From contig JAAVAY010000105.1 of NCBI GenBank assembly GCA_014803815.1, positions 1 to 6,144 on the forward strand: DNA of 6,144 nt. The letters run 5' to 3'. A program made the position numbers and the translations under genes. The notes below the pieces were generated by a model. It searched no databases. It was given only the letters and a program-made list of their open reading frames with translations, and was not told where the DNA came from. This stretch comes from Allobaculum sp. Lineage in GTDB: Bacteria; Bacillota_I; Bacilli_A; Erysipelotrichales; Erysipelotrichaceae. Of the stretch, positions 1 to 6,117 are shown piece after piece (position 1 is the first letter of the stretch; each line of letters opens with the position of its first letter).

Positions 1-38
1 GCTTTTGTATTTCTTAGCCTCTTCCAAATTTTAGTGAG

Positions 39-91
39 CCCTTTTGGATTTAGGCCTTTTCTATAGAAGGCTATGTCCAAAGGGATTTTTT
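39..91 (+). terminator. Probable rho-independent terminator of a gene left of the window
   Basis: CCC-TTT-GGA (39-48, one extra T bulged) pairs with TCCAAAGGG (76-84), and an inner stem GCC/GGC continues to a palindromic core (TTCTATAGAA, 59-68). A run of six T (86-91) follows on the plus strand. On the minus strand the hairpin is not followed by T, so it works only left to right. No coding sequence ending just before it can be identified, because all three plus frames meet a stop within the first 66 bases. The loop is long, so confidence is moderate. Confidence 0.5.
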
Positions 92-262
92 ATCCTTCTA
101 TTTATTTCTTGTTCTTGCTTTCTGTCTTTTCTAATTTTATCTTGATGAGGCTCTTTTCTTCCTTTCTTGTCTTTTGAAGAGCTGTTGAGTATGGTAAGAG
201 TCCGCGTCTTTCCTTACGGACAAAAAATTTGTGTACTTTTTGGCCATTTTTGAAGGCTTCTC
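92..262. other. Gene-free, pyrimidine-rich intergenic stretch
   Basis: I see no credible gene here. Positions 93 to about 175 are mostly T and C on the plus strand, with purines scattered and rare. A 63-codon open frame on the minus strand (137-328) runs through the reductase terminator and into the reductase gene, and has composition typical of chance A-rich DNA, so I leave it out. Two short complementary pairs (194-198 with 213-217, and 200-204 with 217-221) could form alternative small hairpins; neither is followed by a clear T-run. Confidence 0.5.
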
Positions 263-289
263 AAAAAAAAGGAAGCCACTTTGGCTTCC
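263..289 (-). terminator. Rho-independent terminator of the FMN reductase gene
   Basis: Read on the minus strand, GGAAGCC (289-283) pairs perfectly with GGCTTCC (277-271), and an extra A-T pair can close a three-base loop. Eight T follow at once (270-263). It begins 14 bases after the stop codon of the reductase gene. The T-run lies only on the minus-strand side, so it is directional and fits monocistronic transcription of that gene. Confidence 0.88.
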
Positions 290-303
290 AAAGGCATTAG
301 GAT

Positions 304-861
304 TTAAGCGTTGTTTTCTTCTAACCAAGTCACAAACCCCTTGGCTTGCTCTTGGAGGGTAGCTTGGATTTTTTCAGGATCGGCAAGCTTATTGGTCTGC
401 ATCTCTTCACCTGTGATCGCAAAGCCCACGTTGTTCTCATACACCTTCATGCCGCACCGTTTTAAAAGCGTCGCGAGTTGCTCACGGCTACCCGCTGCAG
501 CCATCCGTCCAGCCGCTCCACTGATGCAGGCGTATTTCCCATACAATGCAGTTGTTTTAAATTGACCAGGAACAGCTGAACGGCTCATCCAGTCTAAAAG
601 GTTTTTTAAAACGCCAGGAATCATTCCGTTATATTCTGGGGTAAAAAACCAAATTCCATCGGCCCAACCGAATTCTGTCCGTGCATCTTTGATCACGCCT
701 TGCATCGGAATCTCTTCGTCTTGGTTAAAGAAGGGAACGTTTTCGTAATTCAATATCTTGGTTTCTTGCCCCATTTGGTCCAAAATGGTTTGCGCCATGA
801 GGGCAAGTTGCGTATTAAAAGAGGAGTGGCGAAGGGAGCCACTGATTAACAAAATTTTCAT
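304..861 (-). CDS. NADPH-dependent FMN reductase family flavoprotein
   Basis: A 185-residue flavodoxin-fold protein of the NADPH-dependent FMN reductase family (chromate reductase/azoreductase/quinone reductase-like). Members bind FMN and use NAD(P)H to reduce flavin, quinones, azo dyes or metal oxyanions in the cytoplasm; the physiological substrate here cannot be told from sequence. Visible motifs: the N-terminal beta strand plus phosphate-binding loop GSLRHSSFN (residues 8-16), VPFFNQDEE (42-50) matching the family's 'P-L-[YF]-[ND]-x-D-x-E' region, and the hallmark PEYNGMIPGVLKNLLDW (75-91), which contacts the FMN ring. A glycine/alanine-rich loop (SGAAGRMAAAG) follows. Length is normal for the family. 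The ATG at 861-859 is preceded by AGGAGG (877-872) ten bases upstream, supporting this start. It is divergent from parE and ends just before its own terminator, so it is probably monocistronic. Family assignment is secure; the specific reaction is not. Confidence 0.9.
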   Translation of the reverse strand: MKILLISGSLRHSSFNTQLALMAQTILDQMGQETKILNYENVPFFNQDEEIPMQGVIKDARTEFGWADGIWFFTPEYNGMIPGVLKNLLDWMSRSAVPGQFKTTALYGKYACISGAAGRMAAAGSREQLATLLKRCGMKVYENNVGFAITGEEMQTNKLADPEKIQATLQEQAKGFVTWLEENNA

Positions 862-1003
862 ATTCAGAAAGCCTCCTACTTGTTCTTCTTTATTTTGACG
901 AGTTTAGAAAAGAAAATTGGCCTTTTTGCCCGTTCATAAATTTTTTAAGGGAATCTTGCTTTTGGTATTGAATTTTTTATGTAGTCTCTTTCAAAGGATG
1001 GCT

Positions 1004-1031
1004 AAGGACAGCGACTTATGTCCTTTTTTTT
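1004..1031 (+). terminator. Terminator-like hairpin upstream of the parE promoter
   Basis: AAGGACA (1004-1010) pairs perfectly with TGTCCTT (1019-1025) around an eight-base loop, and the T-run continues to 1031. It has the form of an intrinsic terminator acting left to right. The nearest gene to the left is on the opposite strand, so the transcript it would end is unknown: a short RNA starting in this gap, or antisense transcription coming through the reductase gene. It would shield parE from such transcription. Confidence 0.55.
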
Positions 1032-1083
1032 CGCGTTTAGTAAGGCGTAATTTTTTTTGGTTTGCTTCTTTAAGCAATGAAAT

Positions 1084-1111
1084 TTGTTTTAACGTGGTCT
1101 ATTTGTAGAAT
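1084..1111 (+). promoter_or_regulatory. Candidate sigma-A promoter for parE-parC
   Basis: TTGTTT (1084-1089) lies 16 bases from TAGAAT (1106-1111); the -10 matches five of six consensus bases, the -35 only three. Transcription would begin near 1118, giving a leader of about 100 bases that includes the hairpin at 1182-1198. The -10 is identical to that of the downstream yneF promoter. A second, less likely arrangement is TTGGCT (1183-1188), 17 bases, TAGAAA (1206-1211), but it would start the RNA beyond the ribosome binding site. Confidence 0.4.
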
Positions 1112-1181
1112 TCTTGCATTCTCCTGCTTTAAAAGGCCACGAGATTTTTGCAAGTTTTATAGATACTCCTTTGTTTTTATC

Positions 1182-1204
1182 CTTGGCTTCAGGCCAAGTT
1201 TTTT
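1182..1204 (+). terminator. Intrinsic-terminator-like hairpin in the parE leader, possible attenuator
   Basis: CTTGGC (1182-1187) pairs perfectly with GCCAAG (1193-1198) around the loop TTCAG, followed at once by six T (1199-1204). This is the form of a rho-independent terminator, though the stem is only six pairs. It ends 17 bases before the parE ATG and 4 bases before the ribosome binding site, leaving no room for an ordinary promoter beyond it, so parE transcripts almost certainly read through it. That makes it either a weak terminator/attenuator or a structural leader element. Confidence 0.6.
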
Positions 1205-1208
1205 ATAG

Positions 1209-1214
1209 AAAGGA
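1209..1214 (+). promoter_or_regulatory. parE ribosome binding site (decides the start)
   Basis: AAAGGA lies seven bases before the ATG at 1222. The same reading frame is open back to a TTG at 1114, which would add 36 residues, but that stretch has no ribosome binding site, crosses the terminator-like hairpin and lies outside the family's conserved N-terminus. The ATG at 1222 is therefore the start. Confidence 0.85.
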
Positions 1215-1221
1215 TTCCATC

Positions 1222-3174
1222 ATGTCCACTCCAACTTATGATGAACATTCCATTGTCATTCTGGAAGGTCTTGAAGCTGTGCGCAAACGTCCGGGTATGT
1301 ATATCGGTTCGACCGATCGGCGCGGCCTTCATCACTTAGTCTGGGAAATTTTAGACAATTCCATTGACGAAGCGCTCAATGGCTATGGCAATACCATTGA
1401 AATCACGCTCTATGCGGATGGTAGCTGTGAAATTAAAGACTACGGTCGCGGCATGCCCGTTGGCCTTCACCCCTCGGGGAAATCGGCTTTAGAAGCCATC
1501 TTCACTGTCTTGCACGCAGGGGGAAAATTTAGCGATGCCAACTACAAAGCTTCTGGTGGCTTGCATGGAGTGGGAGCGAGTGTCGTCAATGCGCTTTGTT
1601 CCAAAGTCATCGTGCAAGTACGCGATGGGAAACAGCTTTACCAAATGCAATTTGAAGAGGGCGGACATAAAGTCTCTGCTCTTGAAGTGATTGGAAAGAC
1701 GCGCGAAACGGGATCGAGCGTACGATTTTGGCCCGATCCCACGATTTTTAAAGACAACAAATTCTCCTATTCCACCATCGCCGAGCGCGCTCAAGAAGAT
1801 GCTTTTTTATTAAAGGGACTCAAGATCACGGTTAAAGATGCGCGTCATATGGTGAAAGAGGGAAGAGATGAGTCCATTAAAAGCGAGACCTTCTTATATG
1901 AAGATGGTTTAAAAGCTTTTGTTCAAGAACTTGACACCGAACATCCCACACTTACTCCTGTTATTTCCTTTGAAGGAGAAAGCCAAGGTATTAAAATCCA
2001 AGCGGCTTTTCAATATTGCGATACCTACCAAGAAAATATTTTGTCCTTTGTTAACATCGTGCGTACGCGCGATGGCGGATCCCATGAAACAGGGGCTAAA
2101 CAAGCCTTCACCCGTACATTTAATGAGTATGCCAAGCGCAATGGGTTATTAAAAGAAAAGGACAAGTCAATGGAAGGAAGCGACATTCGAGAAGGCCTCA
2201 CGATGGTCTTGCATGTGACCGTTCCAGAAGTGCTTTTACAATTTGAAGGGCAAACTAAAGAAAAGCTAGGAACTCCCCAAGCCAAAGCAGCAGTAGATGC
2301 CGTTGTGGGCGATCATCTGCGCTATTTTTTGGAAGAAAATAAGGATTTAGCTGATCTTTTGGTGCGCAAAATGGTTAAAGCAGGCCAAGCAAGAGCGGCT
2401 GCTCGAGAAGCGCGAGAAAAAGCACGCAAGGGAAAAGGAAAAAATCGCTCTGAGCGCATCATTTCTGGAAAACTTGTTCACGCCCAATCACGCGATGCGA
2501 CCAAGAAAGAGCTTTATCTTGTAGAGGGAGATTCTGCTGGTGGCTCAGCCAAACAAGGGCGCGATTCCATGTACCAAGCGATTTTGCCTTTACGAGGAAA
2601 AGTTTTAAACACAGAACAAGCCTCCCTAGAAGCTGTCGAAAAAAATGAGGAGCTCAACACCATCATTCATACGCTCGATGCGGGGGTAGGAAGTAGCTTT
2701 GATCCAGCGGAATCGAATTATCACAAAGTCATTATCATGACCGATGCCGATGATGATGGAGCTCATATTCAAAATCTTTTGTTGACGTTTTTCTATCGCT
2801 TTATGCGTCCCTTAATCGAACAAGGTATGTTGTATATCGCCATGCCCCCTCTTTTTCGTATTGCTAAGGGTACTAAAGAGTATTACCTCTACTCCAATGA
2901 GGAACTCGAAGAGAAGAAAAGAGAATTGAAATCGGGCTATCAAATCTCACGCTATAAAGGGTTAGGAGAAATGAACGCTAACCAATTGTGGGAAACAACG
3001 ATGAATCCCGAAACGCGAACACTCGTGCGCGTGAGTCTCAATGATAGTCGTTTAGCCGAAAAGCGTATCAGCGAGCTGATGGGTGAGCGGGCCGATTTGC
3101 GCCGCGCTTGGATTGAAGAAAATGTCGTGTTTACCTTAGAAGATGATTTTGGAAAAGAGGAAGTGTATGGCTAA
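1222..3174 (+). CDS. parE: DNA topoisomerase IV subunit B (ParE)
   Basis: A 650-residue ATPase subunit of topoisomerase IV, the type IIA enzyme that unlinks replicated chromosomes and relaxes supercoils; it acts in the cytoplasm as ParE2ParC2. Domains seen: a GHKL ATPase with catalytic Glu42 and Mg-binding Asn46 (EILDN), DYGRGMP (73-79) and the glycine-rich lid GGLHGVG (112-118); a transducer domain with the QTK loop (344-346) whose lysine contacts the ATP gamma-phosphate; a basic linker; and a TOPRIM domain with EGDSAGG (435-441) and the metal-binding DADDD (508-512), then RYKGLGEMN (577-585). Length and motif order are normal for full-length ParE. It is ParE rather than GyrB because of DGAHIQ after the acidic motif, the NTEQA segment and the partner gene. 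The stop overlaps the parC start by 8 bases, so the pair forms an operon. Call is secure. Confidence 0.97.
   Translation: MSTPTYDEHSIVILEGLEAVRKRPGMYIGSTDRRGLHHLVWEILDNSIDEALNGYGNTIEITLYADGSCEIKDYGRGMPVGLHPSGKSALEAIFTVLHAGGKFSDANYKASGGLHGVGASVVNALCSKVIVQVRDGKQLYQMQFEEGGHKVSALEVIGKTRETGSSVRFWPDPTIFKDNKFSYSTIAERAQEDAFLLKGLKITVKDARHMVKEGRDESIKSETFLYEDGLKAFVQELDTEHPTLTPVISFEGESQGIKIQAAFQYCDTYQENILSFVNIVRTRDGGSHETGAKQAFTRTFNEYAKRNGLLKEKDKSMEGSDIREGLTMVLHVTVPEVLLQFEGQTKEKLGTPQAKAAVDAVVGDHLRYFLEENKDLADLLVRKMVKAGQARAAAREAREKARKGKGKNRSERIISGKLVHAQSRDATKKELYLVEGDSAGGSAKQGRDSMYQAILPLRGKVLNTEQASLEAVEKNEELNTIIHTLDAGVGSSFDPAESNYHKVIIMTDADDDGAHIQNLLLTFFYRFMRPLIEQGMLYIAMPPLFRIAKGTKEYYLYSNEELEEKKRELKSGYQISRYKGLGEMNANQLWETTMNPETRTLVRVSLNDSRLAEKRISELMGERADLRRAWIEENVVFTLEDDFGKEEVYG
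3157..3162 (+). promoter_or_regulatory. parC ribosome binding site inside parE
   Basis: GAGGAA, within the last codons of parE, is centred about seven bases before the parC ATG at 3167. It selects this ATG over an in-frame ATT/ATG-type extension to 3143, which would add eight residues with no ribosome binding site. The site's position inside parE supports coupled translation of the two subunits. Confidence 0.8.
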
Positions 3175-5710
3175 ACGTAAACAAACCATTTTAAATGAAA
3201 CCGTCTTTGAACCCAAAATCATTGAATCGAGTTTAGAAGATATCGTTTCTGATCGCTTTTCTCGCTATTCCAAATACATCATTCAAGAACGAGCTTTACC
3301 TGATGCACGCGATGGACTCAAGCCAGTGCAACGACGGATTTTGTGGGCGATGGAAGAAGATGGAAATACGTCCAATCATCCCTATCGCAAATCGGCTCGT
3401 ACAGTAGGAAATGTCATCGGAAATTATCATCCACATGGTGATACTTCTGTTTACGATGCTATTGTCCGCTTGTCGCAGGATTGGAAATCGGCTCTTCCAC
3501 TGATTGATATGCAGGGAAACAATGGTTCCATTGATGACGATCCTCCCGCCGCAATGCGTTATACAGAGGCTCGCTTGTCGCCTATCTCTCAATATTTATT
3601 GGAAGACATCGACAAGGATACCGTCGAATGGACACCCAATTTTTCTGATGAGAAAGTAGAACCCACTGTTCTACCCGTGCGCTATCCCAACTTATTGATC
3701 AATGGCATTACTGGAATTGCCGCTGGATATGCCACCAACATTCCCCCTCACAATTTCAATGAAGTCATCCAGGCTTGCATTTATAGGCTTGATCACCCGC
3801 AATGTACCCTCGAAGAATTAATGCAATTTGTAAAAGGTCCCGATTTTCCTACAGGTGGAATTGTTTTAGGACAAGAAGGCATTTATGAGGCTTTAAAAAG
3901 TGGCAAGGGACGTATTGCGATTCGCGCCAAAGCCGAGCTTGTTCTAGGTAAGACCATCAATCAAATTATCATTACCGAAATTCCCTATGAAGTCACCAAG
4001 AGTAGCCTCGTTAAACGTATCGATGAATTACGCTTGAGTGGAAAAGTGAATGGCATTTTAGAAGTACGTGATGAAAGTGATCGCAAGGGATTGCGATTGG
4101 TGTGTGACTTAAAAAAGGAAGCCAATGGACAAGCCATTTTAAATTATTTGTACAAAAATACCGATTTACAGGTGTATTACCACTATAACGTTATTGCGAT
4201 TGTCAATCGCACCCCCCGTCAACTTGGCTTAGAAGAGATGCTTGATGCCTTTTTAGCCCATCGTGAAGAAGTGGTTTTAGCGCGTAGCCAATACGATTTA
4301 AAGCGTCGGCAAGATCGTTTACACCTTGTGGAAGGATTAATACGAGCGGTATCGATTTTGAATGAGATCGTAAAGACTATTCGCGCTTCCAAATCTAAAG
4401 CGGAATCCAAAACCAATATCATGGAACAATTTAGCTTTAGTGAGGCCCAAGCGGAAGCCATTGTCACCATGCAACTGTATCGCTTATCCACTACTGATTT
4501 AGCGGCCCTTCAAAAGGAGCAGACGACCCTTCAAAAAGAGATCAAACAGTTGGAAAGCATCTTAAAAAATCCAGCTAAGCGTATTGCACTGATGAAAAAG
4601 GAATTGCAAGAGGTCTCCGATGGATTTGTGATGCCCCGCCGTTCGCAAATCGTTGAGGAAAATGCCGAAGTGGTAGTGGATGATCGCGATATGATCGTCG
4701 AAGAACAAGTTATGCTCAGTGTGTCCCGTCAAGGCTATTTAAAAAGGGTTTCCAAGCGTTCTTTTGCCACCAGTCAATCTAGTTTAGGAGGCTTAAAAGA
4801 AGGGGATCAATTTGTTTTTTCCGCTCCTGTCTCAACTCTAGATACGCTGCTTTTCTTTACTAACAAAGGCCGCTTTGGCATGGTTCCGGTATATCAACTA
4901 GAAGAAAAGAAATGGAAAGACTTAGGCATTCATCTCTCAAGCTTTTTTAAAACCGATCCTGGAGAACAAATCGTTCAAGTTTTTGTGGAAAAAGAACCAA
5001 GTGTTCACACCGATTTGATTTTGGCCTCCAAACTTGGCCAAGTGCGTCGCTTTCATCGAGAAGATTTGCCGGCTAAAATGCGCGGACGTTTGGTAGCTTT
5101 GATGAATCTAGGCCAAGAGGATTCCTTGGAATTCGTAGTAGCCAGTCCAAGTGTGCAAGATAAAATTCTCTTTCTTTCCAAACGTGGCTTTGGCTTTTGG
5201 ATGGAAAGCGAAGACATTCCGCTTTCCAAAGGTAAAAGCAAAGGAGTGCGGGCGATGAACTTAGAAAGTGATGATGTATTACAAGCTGTGATGACTAGTA
5301 ATCAGGATTTGCTGGAACATGGATGGATTGTTCTAGAAAATCAAATGGGACAATTCAAAAAGTTGGCTGCAGCCTCGATTGATCGTTTGCATCGCCCCGC
5401 TAAAGGAATGCGATTATTTAAAGAAATTAAATCTCGTCCTCTTCACCTATTGAGTATAGCCGCAAGAGCCTCTACGGATCCTATCCCCTTTGAAAATCCT
5501 GAATTACCTCCTTTAGAAATCGCGGCTCTTCCAAAAATGGAACCTTATGCTACATGGTCAAGCCAAGGCGCTTTAGCTCAAGCCACTGCCTTTGAAGTAC
5601 CAAGCTTACGCTTAACTTCAGGAGAGCGAACCCAACTCGAAGAAGAGGATGCTTGGCGTAAAAAGCAATTGTGCCTTTCCTTTGACGAAAAAGAGGATCT
5701 AAACAAGTAG
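3167..5710 (+). CDS. parC: DNA topoisomerase IV subunit A (ParC)
   Basis: An 847-residue DNA cleavage and rejoining subunit of topoisomerase IV, partner of ParE. The N-terminal winged-helix region shows LPDARDGLKPVQRRILWAM (44-62), RKSARTVGNVIGNYHPHGD (74-92) and the catalytic Arg131-Tyr132 in AAMRYTEARLS; Tyr132 forms the covalent link to DNA. The tower region has the conserved NLLINGITGIAAGYATNIPPHN. A long charged helical segment (about 353-482) is the coiled-coil gate. The C-terminal beta-pinwheel starts near 510 with blade motifs such as VSRQGYLKR, FTNKGRFGM and KRGFGFW; the GyrA-specific GyrA box (QRRGGKG) is absent, which with the parE neighbour separates it from GyrA. The tail ends in an acidic/basic, poorly conserved stretch. 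The main quinolone-contact position is Thr93 (Ser in most Gram-positive ParC), with Asp97 at the second position. Length is normal. Call is secure. Confidence 0.97.
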   Translation: MAKRKQTILNETVFEPKIIESSLEDIVSDRFSRYSKYIIQERALPDARDGLKPVQRRILWAMEEDGNTSNHPYRKSARTVGNVIGNYHPHGDTSVYDAIVRLSQDWKSALPLIDMQGNNGSIDDDPPAAMRYTEARLSPISQYLLEDIDKDTVEWTPNFSDEKVEPTVLPVRYPNLLINGITGIAAGYATNIPPHNFNEVIQACIYRLDHPQCTLEELMQFVKGPDFPTGGIVLGQEGIYEALKSGKGRIAIRAKAELVLGKTINQIIITEIPYEVTKSSLVKRIDELRLSGKVNGILEVRDESDRKGLRLVCDLKKEANGQAILNYLYKNTDLQVYYHYNVIAIVNRTPRQLGLEEMLDAFLAHREEVVLARSQYDLKRRQDRLHLVEGLIRAVSILNEIVKTIRASKSKAESKTNIMEQFSFSEAQAEAIVTMQLYRLSTTDLAALQKEQTTLQKEIKQLESILKNPAKRIALMKKELQEVSDGFVMPRRSQIVEENAEVVVDDRDMIVEEQVMLSVSRQGYLKRVSKRSFATSQSSLGGLKEGDQFVFSAPVSTLDTLLFFTNKGRFGMVPVYQLEEKKWKDLGIHLSSFFKTDPGEQIVQVFVEKEPSVHTDLILASKLGQVRRFHREDLPAKMRGRLVALMNLGQEDSLEFVVASPSVQDKILFLSKRGFGFWMESEDIPLSKGKSKGVRAMNLESDDVLQAVMTSNQDLLEHGWIVLENQMGQFKKLAAASIDRLHRPAKGMRLFKEIKSRPLHLLSIAARASTDPIPFENPELPPLEIAALPKMEPYATWSSQGALAQATAFEVPSLRLTSGERTQLEEEDAWRKKQLCLSFDEKEDLNK

Positions 5711-5734
5711 GGAAGCCTCAAAACTTGGTTTATG

Positions 5735-5763
5735 TTGAGTCCCTATCTCAATTTGTGTAGAAT
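5735..5763 (+). promoter_or_regulatory. Sigma-A promoter for the YneF-like gene
   Basis: TTGAGT (5735-5740), 17 bases, TAGAAT (5758-5763): the spacing is ideal, the -10 matches five of six bases and the -35 four of six. Transcription would start near 5770, about 34 bases before the ATG. A dyad (TTGAG 5735-5739 with CTCAA 5747-5751) covers the -35 and could be a weak end signal for parE-parC or an operator; it is too short to decide. No strong terminator separates parC from this gene, so some read-through is likely. Confidence 0.6.
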
Positions 5764-5803
5764 GATCGAAGAATAAAAAATTCAAGAATGGAGCGAATAC
5801 ACG

Positions 5804-6064
5804 ATGGAAGGATTTTGGTCTTCAGTACTTTATTTCTTAGTTGGTGCGGCTATTGGTGCTGCGGTTGCTTTTTTTCTAACCAAACGAAAATTTGAAAAGG
5901 AGATCAAGGAAAATCCGCCGATCAATGAAAAAATGATTCGTGCCATGTATTTACAGATGGGTCGTAAGCCCACCGAGGCGCAGATTCGGCAGGTCATGAA
6001 GGCGTTCAATGGAGCAGGAGGCAATTCATCCAGCCCCACTACTAAAACAAAATCCAAAAAATAA
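5804..6064 (+). CDS. yneF: UPF0154 family small membrane protein, YneF-like
   Basis: An 86-residue protein with one N-terminal membrane segment (about residues 8-25, rich in Ala, Gly, Phe and Leu) followed by a basic stop (KRK 27-29) and a conserved cytoplasmic part: KENPPINEKM (35-44) and MYLQMGRKPTEAQIRQVM (48-65). The NPPIN and QMG-x-KP motifs in this order after a single membrane helix are the hallmark of UPF0154, found in Bacillus (YneF), lactic bacteria and mycoplasmas. The function of the family is unknown; it is widely conserved in low-GC Gram-positives. The tail (residues 69-86) is low-complexity, rich in Ser, Thr and Lys, and longer than in many members. The ATG is preceded by GGAG (5790-5793) ten bases upstream. 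It has its own promoter and no evident tie to topoisomerase IV beyond proximity. Confidence 0.9.
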   Translation: MEGFWSSVLYFLVGAAIGAAVAFFLTKRKFEKEIKENPPINEKMIRAMYLQMGRKPTEAQIRQVMKAFNGAGGNSSSPTTKTKSKK

Positions 6065-6111
6065 AAAAAGGGTTGTATATTTGCATAATTTTATCAATCA
6101 TCCTCTTTTTT
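6064..6111 (+). terminator. Possible weak terminator after the YneF-like gene
   Basis: An A-run plus GGG (6064-6072) can pair with CCTCTTTTTT-type sequence (6103-6111): six A-T pairs, two G-C pairs and one G-U pair around a 30-base AT-rich loop. The T-run forms part of the stem. The large loop and low GC make it a weak candidate, and it would lie just before the possible next gene at 6118. Confidence is low. Confidence 0.3.
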
Positions 6112-6117
6112 GCAACG

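Larger units (their letters stand above)
862..1221. other. Divergent intergenic region between the FMN reductase gene and parE
   Basis: This 360-base T-rich gap must contain promoters for both flanking genes. It holds the reductase ribosome binding site (872-877), a terminator-like hairpin (1004-1031), a perfect six-base-pair hairpin (TTGCTT 1062-1067 with AAGCAA 1072-1077), a plausible parE promoter (1084-1111), a second terminator-like hairpin (1182-1204) and the parE ribosome binding site. A weak minus-strand promoter for the reductase is possible: TTGAAA (994-989), 16 bases, TTCAAT (972-967). A 63-codon plus-strand open frame at 917-1108 has no ribosome binding site, is mostly phenylalanine/leucine from T-rich DNA, and crosses the first hairpin, so I do not call it a gene. 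Confidence 0.6.

Noticed and set aside
1..92. Minus-strand open frame reading toward the left edge with a Lys/Arg-rich, protein-like translation (about KIPLDIAFYRKGLNP...)
   Set aside because: It has no ATG or ribosome binding site, is short, and lies in A-rich DNA that gives such residues by chance; the same bases are better explained as a plus-strand terminator.
137..328. 63-codon minus-strand open frame overlapping the 3' end of the reductase gene
   Set aside because: It starts inside the reductase gene in another frame, runs through that gene's terminator, lacks a convincing ribosome binding site and resembles no family I know.
917..1108. 63-codon plus-strand open frame in the divergent gap
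   Set aside because: TTG start with no ribosome binding site, Phe/Leu-rich translation from T-rich DNA, and it crosses a terminator-like hairpin.
1114..1221. 36-residue N-terminal extension of ParE from a TTG
   Set aside because: No ribosome binding site, extends beyond the conserved family N-terminus and spans a terminator-like hairpin; the ATG at 1222 has a well-placed AAAGGA.
1489..2285. Several open frames of 64-101 codons on both strands inside parE
   Set aside because: They are shadows of the parE reading frame, with no ribosome binding sites and no recognisable domains.
3296..5241. Minus-strand open frames of 62-98 codons inside parC
   Set aside because: Shadows of a secure, well-conserved coding sequence on the other strand.
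3167..5710. Assignment of the large subunit as GyrA rather than ParC
   Set aside because: The GyrA box is missing, the C-terminal blades match ParC, and the gene overlaps a parE whose TOPRIM region is ParE-like.
5830..6057. 75-codon minus-strand open frame opposite the YneF-like gene
   Set aside because: Fully antisense to a recognised UPF0154 gene and without its own signals.
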